Of a stretch of 16,072 nt of DNA, positions 1 to 5,170 are shown in pieces. The position numbers and the translations under genes are program-made. The stretch's first letter is position 1, and each line of letters starts with the position of its first letter. The notes below the pieces were generated by a model, which saw nothing but the letters and a program-made list of their open reading frames with translations, made no database searches and was not told where the DNA came from. The stretch covers positions 1 to 16,072 of the forward strand of contig URHY01000051.1 of NCBI GenBank assembly GCA_900547815.1, given 5' to 3'. The stretch comes from an uncultured Solobacterium sp. (GTDB lineage Bacteria; Bacillota_I; Bacilli_A; Erysipelotrichales; Erysipelotrichaceae).

Positions 1-62
1 AAATCCCTATGACTTTTAAAGGTTGATTTATCCCTATCTAGTTTTATATATTCAAAAAAATT

Positions 63-89
63 AAAAGCTAGATTTTCTCTAGCTTTTTT
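63..89. terminator. Intrinsic terminator, probably bidirectional
   Basis: A perfect 10-bp stem (AAAAGCTAGA at 63-72, TCTAGCTTTT at 78-87) has a 5-base loop. A T run follows on the plus strand and an A-rich run precedes it, so it can work either way. It probably ends a gene left of the window and isolates it from the minus-strand genes to the right. Confidence 0.75.
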
Positions 90-190
90 CTTGATGGGGA
101 GTATTCATCTTACCTTATGTTAGTGTATTGGTTGTATTCATAATTGCACTGGATGTTGGCGGTAATCAAGGTTTTATTAATATACTTGAT

Positions 191-225
191 TAAAAAGAAA
201 AAGCTATCCGAAATCGAATAGCTTT
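191..225 (-). terminator. Intrinsic terminator of the PemK-like gene
   Basis: On the minus strand an 8-bp stem (AAAGCTAT / ATAGCTTT, arms 218-225 and 200-207) is followed by a T-rich run. It lies about 120 bases past the stop of the PemK-family gene and is the only terminator-like hairpin in the right direction there. The space between stop and terminator is itself full of inverted repeats. Confidence 0.75.
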
Positions 226-235
226 CCCTTATCCA

Positions 236-328
236 CGGTACCCACAAATGTGTTACCGAAATAAATACCTACAGTGCCTGATACAATGTATCATCACTGA
301 AATTCATCTTTATAATAACATGAATTTC
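236..328 (-). other. Structured 3' untranslated region after the PemK-like gene
   Basis: Three inverted repeats lie between the gene stop and its terminator. They are GAAATTCA/TGAATTTC (299-306, 321-328), TGATAC/GTATCA (279-284, 288-293), and CGGTA/TACCG (236-240, 254-258) with an inner CACA/TGTG. No open frame of useful length is seen. The run of hairpins suggests a folded 3' end or a processed small RNA, but function is unknown. Confidence 0.45.
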
Positions 329-344
329 TTTAAAATCAAGCGTT

Positions 345-1151
345 TTACAAGACGATGTTGGTTATAGCTTTTACAATTTCAGTGTCAATTCTATCCATTG
401 TTTCATTGGATAACTGTATTTTTCCGATTGGATCTAATGCATTAATCGATTTCTTAATTCTATATTTACTAATTGTTGTTATAGATAAAATCTTTGCATA
501 TGAATCTTTGGCTTTTCCGTTGTAGAAATTAGTTATATTTTGGAGCATATTCAAGGCTTTGTTGATAACATCTGCAATTTCGTTAGTCGTATAATGAATT
601 ATATCATCAGAAGCAGCCTTCTTCGGTTTGATTATCATACAATAATGTTCAATCAAAGAATCGTGAAACGTGACCGATTGCCCTTCATGATATTTAAAAG
701 TTCCGCTTTCATCCATTAATAAATCTTCTATTATTGCAGAAAAAGCTACAAGATCTTGCATACTTTTCAAAACGTCACTAAATACATTTTGAATTAGTTC
801 ATTCCCCAGATTGATATTAGATTTATTGGCTTTAGAGGTTAATGACAGTACGGTTATTTCTCCAGAATTAGGAGAGTCTTTTTTATTTAGTACTACAGCG
901 AAATGATTTCCACTCAGTTCATTCCCTATAGATGTGCCAAAGTTTACCATAACAATGGTTCCACGTTTATATTTAATGAATCTGTTTTTTCTACTAGGAT
1001 TATTTTCGCTTTTGAAAGCTGCTGCTTGGAAATGTTGCCAACTATCTAAATTATTGAATTTAGGATTTTTACAATCTTTAATGATGTTTTTAAAAGTATC
1101 GTTACTAGCATCCAAAGATTTACATTTATTACTTATTTCTTGTTCAGTCAT
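345..1151 (-). CDS. Long PemK/MazF-family toxin-like protein
   Basis: This 268-residue protein carries the PemK/MazF beta-barrel signature at about residues 61-110. It opens with KRGTIVMVNFG, continues through an SGNHFAVVLNKKD segment and ends near LSLTSK. Family members are ribosome-independent mRNA endoribonucleases. Classical MazF is about 110 residues, so this is a long variant: about 60 extra N-terminal residues and 150 C-terminal ones, mostly helical in appearance. The usual RP before the core strand is NH here, which I recall from other long Firmicute homologues but cannot check. The start is fixed by a strong site, AAAGGAGGGAT, just upstream. No small antitoxin gene adjoins it, which is odd for a type II toxin. 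The last about 35 residues (LDPIGKIQLSNETMDRID region) are related to two other fragments nearby. The fold call is firm; toxic activity is inference. Confidence 0.8.
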   Translation of the reverse strand: MTEQEISNKCKSLDASNDTFKNIIKDCKNPKFNNLDSWQHFQAAAFKSENNPSRKNRFIKYKRGTIVMVNFGTSIGNELSGNHFAVVLNKKDSPNSGEITVLSLTSKANKSNINLGNELIQNVFSDVLKSMQDLVAFSAIIEDLLMDESGTFKYHEGQSVTFHDSLIEHYCMIIKPKKAASDDIIHYTTNEIADVINKALNMLQNITNFYNGKAKDSYAKILSITTISKYRIKKSINALDPIGKIQLSNETMDRIDTEIVKAITNIVL

Positions 1152-1188
1152 CTTATCCCTCCTTTATATAATCATACCAAAATTACTT

Positions 1189-1217
1189 ATTATACTTCTT
1201 AACTCTTTCGTATTCCA
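1189..1217 (-). promoter_or_regulatory. Candidate promoter of the PemK-like gene
   Basis: On the minus strand a perfect TATAAT (1189-1194) lies about 38 bases before the ATG. With 17-base spacing the -35 position reads TGGAAT, a poor match. It lies downstream of the terminator at 1231-1262, so the gene appears to be its own transcription unit. Confidence 0.45.
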
Positions 1218-1230
1218 TTTGTGTTGCATT

Positions 1231-1262
1231 AAAAAAGCTACCAAGATTAACTCAGTAGCTTT
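1231..1262 (-). terminator. Intrinsic terminator between the orphan tail and the PemK-like gene
   Basis: In the minus direction the stem AAAGCTAC / GTAGCTTT (1255-1262 and 1234-1241) is followed by six T. It would end transcripts coming from the broken gene at 1328-1484. Confidence 0.7.
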
Positions 1263-1271
1263 CAATGAATC

Positions 1272-1316
1272 GGCGCTAAGGCCATAATGTGAATCTAAAC
1301 GGCGCAAGGCCATAAT
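1272..1316. repeat. Two direct copies of a GGCGC-AAGGCCATAAT repeat
   Basis: GGCGCTAAGGCCATAAT (1272-1288) and GGCGCAAGGCCATAAT (1301-1316) differ by one inserted T and start 29 bases apart. Each can form a small GGC/GCC hairpin. They sit just before the terminator at 1231-1262 in the direction of transcription. A third copy lies in the equivalent place before the NYN terminator. Confidence 0.6.
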
Positions 1317-1327
1317 TCAGTTATATC

Positions 1328-1484
1328 TTAATTGAAAAGTACTGGATTGTTAATTTTATTGCTTTTCTTAACTTGTGTGAAAGCCTCTGTGATACCTTTA
1401 TCAATTTTATCCATAATACTATCAGGAGCTTTGATTCTTTTGATTGGATCTAGGTGATTATCAATTGTTATTTTGTTTTTTCAT
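1328..1484 (-). pseudogene. Orphan C-terminal tail of a PemK-like gene, frameshifted at its start
   Basis: The minus frame ending at 1328 encodes about 50 residues, including LDPIKRIKAPDSIMDKID. This lines up without gaps with the PemK tail LDPIGKIQLSNETMDRID. An ATG at 1482-1484 has GGAG and AGG sequences upstream, but from that ATG the reading stops after seven codons (MKKQNNN). Removing one A from the six-A run after the ATG joins it to the homologous frame (MKNKITID, then the tail). No toxin core lies upstream. It is either a decayed remnant of a second PemK gene or a small protein made after slippage; remnant is more likely. Confidence 0.6.
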
Positions 1485-1532
1485 CCTATTTATCTCCATT
1501 CATTCTTTTATGATCCATTTATGCAAAAGTAT

Positions 1533-1566
1533 AAAAGAAAAGCCACTGAAATAAATCAGTGACTTT
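1533..1566 (-). terminator. Intrinsic terminator of the NYN gene
   Basis: In the minus direction an 11-bp stem (AAAGTCACTGA / TCAGTGGCTTT, arms 1556-1566 and 1539-1549) contains one G-U pair. A T-rich stretch follows. It closes the NYN transcription unit about 145 bases past the annotated stop. Confidence 0.7.
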
Positions 1567-1572
1567 CTATAT

Positions 1573-1586
1573 GGCGCAAAGGCCAT
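1573..1586. repeat. Third copy of the GGCGC-AAGGCCAT repeat
   Basis: GGCGCAAAGGCCAT matches the two copies at 1272-1316. With its flanks it makes a 5-bp ATGGC/GCCAT stem and a six-base loop. As with the other copies, it lies immediately before an intrinsic terminator on the minus strand. Confidence 0.55.
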
Positions 1587-1631
1587 TGTTCACTAGTATA
1601 TTACCATCTTGCAAATTTAAAGCCAAAAGAT

Positions 1632-1755
1632 TTACTTTGCAAATAATTCTATTAATTTATTATCAAGTATTGTCATAATTTCATCTGAAACTCTAATTTT
1701 CAAAATGGAATCATATTTGTTTATTGGTTTTTGATATATCCACTTTATTTTTTTT
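1632..1755 (-). pseudogene. PemK-type C-terminal tail overlapping the NYN 3' end in another frame
   Basis: A minus-strand frame, open from the eight-A run at 1748-1755 to a TAA at 1632-1634, encodes about 40 residues with the core YDSILKIRVSDEIMTILD. It aligns without gaps to the PemK tail and the orphan tail; D, I, I, M and D are shared by all three. It has no clear start of its own. It would be translated as a fusion to the NYN protein if one A were lost from the run. It could be a frameshifted true C-terminus of the NYN protein or the scar of an older gene. Confidence 0.5.
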
Positions 1756-2448
1756 CGACGAAGCTGAATTATAAAAATTCTTATCACAACTTCTTAAACC
1801 ATCTATATGTTCAAATAATGCAGGTTTAATAGTCGCACCAAGCGAATCTAAAATAAAGTCAATCCCTTCACGTCTAGCAAGTTTTGAAGCTGAGACGAAA
1901 TCGCTATCACCAGAAATTAATATTATTTGGTCAATTTGATGTTTATATGAAAGGGAAGCAATATCTAAACCAATCTTCATATCAACTCCTTTTTGGTCAA
2001 TATTTAGGATTATATCTGATTCAGATAAATCAGAAAAATTAAGAGTACCGTTACACAACTTTTTAAAAGCTTTTTGGGAAAGATTATAGTTTGCTTGTTG
2101 AACAGCAAGTTGTCCTAATCGAATCGCAAATTTACGTTTTTTCTTTAGTTCTTCAAAGAAGGCATTTGTCCATTCATAAGTTGGAGACTTACCTAAATTT
2201 ACATTTGATTTCGCAAATGGATTATATATTGTTTTATCCACAGGTTCATAGTCGTAATAGAATATTCTATATAGTGAATGATTTACTTTTTCTCCATTGA
2301 TACGTTCAGTTAAATGTCTTCTACAATATACATCTAATTCATCAGCTCTTTCTTTTGGGGTTAAGTCACCTAGACATGCATAAGCTCTTCTTCTGTAAAA
2401 ACCACCATCAACAAGAATAGCTGTTTTAATTCCATCGTTATGATTCAT
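1711..2448 (-). CDS. NYN-domain (LabA/DUF88-like) ribonuclease-like protein
   Basis: This 245-residue protein has the pattern of the NYN family, PIN-like metal-dependent nucleases. It shows ILVDGGFYRRR with Asp14, then KGVDMKIGLDIA with Asp156 and Asp162, then ISGDSDF with Asp181 and Asp183. These acidic residues would hold the metal ions that cut RNA. The middle (about 35-145) is variable and basic and may bind substrate. The start is chosen from GGAAAGGAT eight bases before the ATG. The protein ends in a Lys/Asn-rich tail right after an A8 run; a one-base change there would replace the last residues with a tail like that of the neighbouring PemK protein. The gene is read from its own promoter through a structured leader. 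Similar proteins occur in phage-defence and toxin settings, but its role here is unknown. Confidence 0.8.
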   Translation of the reverse strand: MNHNDGIKTAILVDGGFYRRRAYACLGDLTPKERADELDVYCRRHLTERINGEKVNHSLYRIFYYDYEPVDKTIYNPFAKSNVNLGKSPTYEWTNAFFEELKKKRKFAIRLGQLAVQQANYNLSQKAFKKLCNGTLNFSDLSESDIILNIDQKGVDMKIGLDIASLSYKHQIDQIILISGDSDFVSASKLARREGIDFILDSLGATIKPALFEHIDGLRSCDKNFYNSASSKKNKVDISKTNKQI

Positions 2449-2469
2449 TTTTTATATCCTTTCCAAATG

Positions 2470-2559
2470 AAAAAAGGCCTTAGTCACAACCTAATCCCTT
2501 ATACTGGGGGTTCCGACTAAGACCGAGTTAACTGTTTACTTAACATATCCGTTAAGGTA
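2470..2559 (-). ncRNA. Structured leader RNA with its own terminator, upstream of the NYN gene
   Basis: From the predicted start near 2558 the minus-strand transcript folds at once into a stem (GTTTA+CTTAAC / GTTAAG+TAAAC, 2534-2562, one bulged base). A large hairpin follows: GGTCTTAGTC (2515-2524) pairs with GACTAAGGCC (2476-2485), with inner AACC/GGTT and CCC/GGG helices, then six T. This would give an RNA of about 90 nt. The terminator ends only about 20 bases before the NYN start codon, so the element acts either as an attenuator or as a separate small RNA with read-through. I do not recognise it as a known riboswitch or T-box. Confidence 0.6.
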
Positions 2560-2564
2560 AACCT

Positions 2565-2593
2565 ATCTTAGCAAAACCGTAATTGGGTGTCAA
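2565..2593 (-). promoter_or_regulatory. Strong promoter for the leader RNA and NYN gene
   Basis: On the minus strand TTGACA (2588-2593) is followed after exactly 17 bases by TAAGAT (2565-2570). The predicted start falls near 2558, at the edge of the first leader hairpin. Confidence 0.75.
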
Positions 2594-2848
2594 TGATTAA
2601 TTTGTTAAATTAATCGAATATATTTATACCTATTATTGTACGATTAGATTCAATATAAACATCTTATAAGCTATGCGATATATTTATATTATTGAATAAA
2701 TATAAAGTGTTGCGTTCATTGTGATGTTTGCTTTAAAACTTTATATAAAAGAAATTTATCACTTATATTCTACTACAATATTTAACAGATGGATATTTTA
2801 AAATAAAGTGAATATTGAATGTTAAATTCATCTAAATTAAATACATAT
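2594..2848. other. AT-rich divergent intergenic region without a gene
   Basis: No open frame with a start and binding site is seen on either strand. The only clear structure is a 9-bp inverted repeat, TATATTTAT (2679-2687) and ATAAATATA (2696-2704), with no T tract. The region separates the minus-strand accessory genes from the plus-strand PadR operon. Confidence 0.5.
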
Positions 2849-2881
2849 TACACAGTACTTGACAATCCAAGGTAGTGTGTA
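2849..2881. promoter_or_regulatory. Inverted repeat, candidate PadR operator
   Basis: TACACAGTAC (2849-2858) and GTAGTGTGTA (2872-2881) match as inverted repeats at 9 of 10 positions with a 13-base spacer. The repeat brackets the -35 box and ends at the base before the -10 box, a place where a bound dimer would block RNA polymerase. PadR proteins commonly bind such dyads at their own operons. Confidence 0.55.
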
Positions 2882-2887
2882 TATCAT
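2859..2887 (+). promoter_or_regulatory. Promoter of the flavodoxin-PadR-DUF1700 operon
   Basis: TTGACA (2859-2864), a 17-base spacer, and TATCAT (2882-2887). The transcript would start near 2894 and carry a leader of only about 14 bases containing AGAGGTGAT before the ATG at 2908. Confidence 0.75.
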
Positions 2888-2907
2888 AATAGCGAAGAGG
2901 TGATAAT

Positions 2908-3324
2908 ATGCAACCAAGAGCTGTTATATATTGCTCTAAACATGGGGCAACAAAAGAATATGCGCAGTGTTTAGGCAAAAAATATAATCTTCCAGTGATT
3001 TCTATTGATCATATATCTGGATATTCTTTCCAAAATATTCCTGTTTATTTTTGCGGATGGATTCGTAATGGAAAAGTGATGGGATTAAATAAAGCTTTAA
3101 AATTATTTATGTGTGTTCAAGTGATTGGTATAGGTGCTATTGAGTATAATGAGGCATACGAAATGAAACTTAAATATAAAAATAAGATTTTGGACTCAGA
3201 TTTTAAATATGTACAATCGATTCGTCAAATTTCGTTATCAACTTTAGAAAAGATGTATGTGGATGTGTTTCAACCATCTTTGATAGGAAAGAGTAAGGGT
3301 GTAGCACATGAATACTCAATTTAA
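2908..3324 (+). CDS. Short flavodoxin-domain protein
   Basis: The N-terminus AVIYCSKHGATKEYAQ (about 5-20) fits the first strand and phosphate-binding loop of flavodoxins (S-x-x-G-x-T-x-x-x-A), which hold FMN. At 138 residues it is shorter than usual flavodoxins or HemG-type proteins (about 150-175), and the middle of the fold seems trimmed. FMN binding is therefore likely but not certain. It is the first gene of the operon. Its last 17 bases overlap the start of the PadR gene, so the two are probably translationally coupled. Electron transfer is the family role; no substrate or partner is indicated. The start is supported by AGAGGTGAT and the close promoter. Confidence 0.7.
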   Translation: MQPRAVIYCSKHGATKEYAQCLGKKYNLPVISIDHISGYSFQNIPVYFCGWIRNGKVMGLNKALKLFMCVQVIGIGAIEYNEAYEMKLKYKNKILDSDFKYVQSIRQISLSTLEKMYVDVFQPSLIGKSKGVAHEYSI

Positions 3325-3622
3325 AAAAGGTGTTTTAGAATTGATCGTATTAAAGGCGATTGTGGCCGATGATCTATATGGATATCAACTTGTATCTAGA
3401 ATTAATGAAGTGATTCAAGTTAATGAAGGAACAATTTATCCTTTACTGAAGCGTTTATCGAATGATCATTTATTAGAATCTTATTTAAAAGAATCAACAG
3501 AAGGCCCTCCAAGAAAGTATTATCATATCACAAGTCTAGGACTTGCAAGATATGAGGCTTTATTAGAAGAATGGACCAATTTTTCAGAGAGTGTAAATAC
3601 ATATTTGAAGGGAGTGAAATAA
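3308..3622 (+). CDS. PadR-family transcriptional regulator
   Basis: This 104-residue winged-helix protein is typical of the short PadR type. It has an N-terminal helix with the LELIVLKAIVADDLYGYQL pattern (about 10-28), the wing and recognition helix with NEGTIYPLLKRL (about 39-50), PPRKYYHIT (about 67-75), and a short C-terminal dimerisation helix. PadR proteins usually repress their own operon, often with a DUF1700 or HAAS-domain membrane protein downstream, exactly as here. The ATG lies inside the end of the flavodoxin gene with AAGGGTG upstream. The dyad at 2849-2881 is a likely target. The inducer is unknown. Confidence 0.93.
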   Translation: MNTQFKKGVLELIVLKAIVADDLYGYQLVSRINEVIQVNEGTIYPLLKRLSNDHLLESYLKESTEGPPRKYYHITSLGLARYEALLEEWTNFSESVNTYLKGVK

Positions 3623-3623
3623 A

Positions 3624-4511
3624 ATGTTAAAAAGTGAATTTTTAGATCTTTTGAATCAAAAATTATCATTGATCAATGATAAAGAAAAAGAAGATATTAT
3701 CCTAGAATATGGAACCTATATTGATGACAAGATCGCAAGTGGCGTATCAGAAGAAGAGGCCGTAGCCGGCTTTGGAGATGTGGATGAATTGGCTAAAGAG
3801 ATTTTGTCTGCCTATAAAATCAATACAGATTCGATGGATCCGTTATCAAGTAAAGCTGATAAAACAATTGATAAGGTATATGCAAAATTGGAGGGAATGT
3901 TTTCTAAACTAGGAAATTTTTCGATGAATGAAATCTTCCACATCATATTCGATGCATTTGTACTTGTATTGATTTTGTGGATTGGAAAACTGATTGTGGT
4001 GGATCTGTTATGTCGAATCGTGTTGTCTATGATTTTCTCTTTCTTTGCAGGATTCTATGCGATTACAGACTTTATGTTAAGTTTATGTCGTCTTCTATAC
4101 GTATGTATTGCGATTTATTTCTTTGTGAAGGTCATGGCCAAAAGAGTAGAACGCTATCGTTTACATGCAAATCATGTAGGTGTGATGGATGATATTAAGG
4201 AAACGTGGAATGACAATATCAAATCGAATGATTTGCCTCCAACACCAGATCGCCCATTATATCATGAAAGAAAAGTGCATCATGTTGAATCGGATATATT
4301 AAAGGTGATACTTGTTTTTGCAATGATTCCAGTTTCATGCATATTGATTGGCAGTGGTATCGGTTTTGTTGTGATGATTTATGTAAGTATGATGTATGCC
4401 ACAACCAGTTTAGGACTCTATTGTATAGATATTGCCTTTGTACTAGGAAGCTTGGCTATTCTATTGATGTTATTTCGTGCATGGCCAAAGAAGGTGGATA
4501 AAAATGCGTAA
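3624..4511 (+). CDS. DUF1700 (HAAS-domain) membrane protein
   Basis: The first about 65 residues form the soluble helical domain typical of this family: a LLNQKL segment, DKEKEDIILEYGTYIDDKI, and EEEAVAGFGDVDELAKEIL. A linker follows, then hydrophobic segments at about 108-146, 155-170, 227-254 and 262-285, which suggests four or five membrane passes. A charged loop (about 172-222) lies between them. It starts one base after the PadR stop, with GAAGGGAGTGA as binding site. In related operons the HAAS domain is thought to act with the PadR regulator, perhaps sensing envelope state. The exact function is unknown. Confidence 0.85.
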   Translation: MLKSEFLDLLNQKLSLINDKEKEDIILEYGTYIDDKIASGVSEEEAVAGFGDVDELAKEILSAYKINTDSMDPLSSKADKTIDKVYAKLEGMFSKLGNFSMNEIFHIIFDAFVLVLILWIGKLIVVDLLCRIVLSMIFSFFAGFYAITDFMLSLCRLLYVCIAIYFFVKVMAKRVERYRLHANHVGVMDDIKETWNDNIKSNDLPPTPDRPLYHERKVHHVESDILKVILVFAMIPVSCILIGSGIGFVVMIYVSMMYATTSLGLYCIDIAFVLGSLAILLMLFRAWPKKVDKNA

Positions 4512-4974
4512 ATTAGGTGTATTATTCGTTGCTTCCATCTTATTATTTGTGTTTGGTGTTGGAACCTTTGTATATGAATTCAGTCAAATTAGTCCCCATC
4601 AAATGGATTTATCTCAAGAAACACAGACAATGACAACTTCAATGCCAAATAGCGCTCGCTTATATACAAAGACGTATTTAAGTTCTGTAGGCGATGTGCG
4701 TGTCGTTGTGGATGAAATGGTCGAAGATGATAAGCTGCAAGATGATGTGTTGGTAATTACATATCCTAAAATGCTTCATATTGTACAGGATGAAGATCAA
4801 TTGGATTTGCAGATGGATGATTATGAGATGTCAAAGGATTTTCAAACAATATTTAAAACATTTCGAACAAAGTCATATGATGAATATTATGCGAAAAATA
4901 ATGAAATTCATATAAGTATTCGTTATGGTAAGGCTTTAAAAGATAAAATTACATTGGTCGATGATTACTATTAA
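4504..4974 (+). CDS. Membrane-anchored extracellular protein of unknown function
   Basis: A start at 4504 (MRKLGVLF) is preferred over an in-frame ATG at 4477, because AGGTGGAT lies just before it and the N-terminus then begins as a clean signal anchor. The overlap with the upstream stop is 8 bases (ATGCGTAA). Residues about 4-24 are one hydrophobic segment without a lipobox cysteine. The other about 130 residues are acidic and probably extracellular, with alternating strand-like segments (VRVVVDEM, DDVLVITYP, EIHISIRYG). The third gene of PadR-DUF1700 operons is often a DUF4097-type envelope protein. This one is shorter and I do not recognise it as that domain. Confidence 0.75.
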   Translation: MRKLGVLFVASILLFVFGVGTFVYEFSQISPHQMDLSQETQTMTTSMPNSARLYTKTYLSSVGDVRVVVDEMVEDDKLQDDVLVITYPKMLHIVQDEDQLDLQMDDYEMSKDFQTIFKTFRTKSYDEYYAKNNEIHISIRYGKALKDKITLVDDYY

Positions 4975-4999
4975 GGAACAGTTTATACTGTTTCTTTTT
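4975..4999 (+). terminator. Intrinsic terminator of the PadR operon
   Basis: GGAACAGT (4975-4982) pairs with ACTGTTTC (4987-4994) with one G-U pair, directly after the stop codon, and is followed by five T. Confidence 0.85.
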
Positions 5000-5010
5000 G
5001 ATTTTTAACA

Positions 5011-5026
5011 AGTATGTTAAAATACT
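5011..5026 (+). promoter_or_regulatory. Extended -10 promoter within a palindrome
   Basis: TGT-TAAAAT (5015-5023) is an extended -10 element; the -35 position is only T-rich. It lies inside the palindrome AGTAT-N6-ATACT (5011-5026). A start about 7 bases downstream would fall on the ATG at 5030, giving a leaderless or near-leaderless message. The palindrome could be a repressor site, but no regulator is indicated. Confidence 0.4.
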
Positions 5027-5029
5027 GTT

Positions 5030-5170
5030 ATGAAAAATAATAAAGATTGGAGTCGTTTGTTGAAAATGATTCTTGTGGAAGATAAAAAGAAATCCAATAC
5101 ACGTAAGGTATTAAAAAAGAGTAAAGTGACCAATACACCTTTACATAGAAGACAGGATGTGAAAAAATGA
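5030..5170 (+). CDS. Small basic protein of 46 residues
   Basis: An uninterrupted frame of 46 codons runs from the ATG at 5030 to a TGA that shares ATGA with the start of the kinase-like gene. The product has 16 Lys/Arg and 4 acidic residues and no membrane segment, so it could bind nucleic acid or an acidic partner. There is no Shine-Dalgarno site before the ATG, but an extended -10 sits just upstream, as expected for a leaderless message. The ATGA overlap supports real translation coupled to the next gene. I recognise no family. It could instead be a translated leader without a stable product. Confidence 0.5.
   Translation: MKNNKDWSRLLKMILVEDKKKSNTRKVLKKSKVTNTPLHRRQDVKK

Noticed and set aside
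93..194. A plus frame with a hydrophobic stretch (about 30 codons, VFILPYVSVLVVF), like a small membrane toxin.
   Set aside because: It has no ATG, GTG or TTG start near a binding site and is bounded upstream by a stop, so it is kept only as a possible remnant.
934..1287. A 117-codon plus-strand frame opposite the PemK-like gene.
   Set aside because: It is the antisense shadow of a gene with clear motifs, rich in Leu/Phe as expected for a reversed frame, and has no binding site.
1272..1586. CRISPR array from the three short repeats.
   Set aside because: Repeats are about 14-17 bases with irregular spacing of 29 and about 270 bases and no cas genes.
2470..2562. Classical type III antitoxin RNA with tandem repeats.
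   Set aside because: No direct repeats are present in the leader; only the promoter-RNA-terminator-gene layout is similar.
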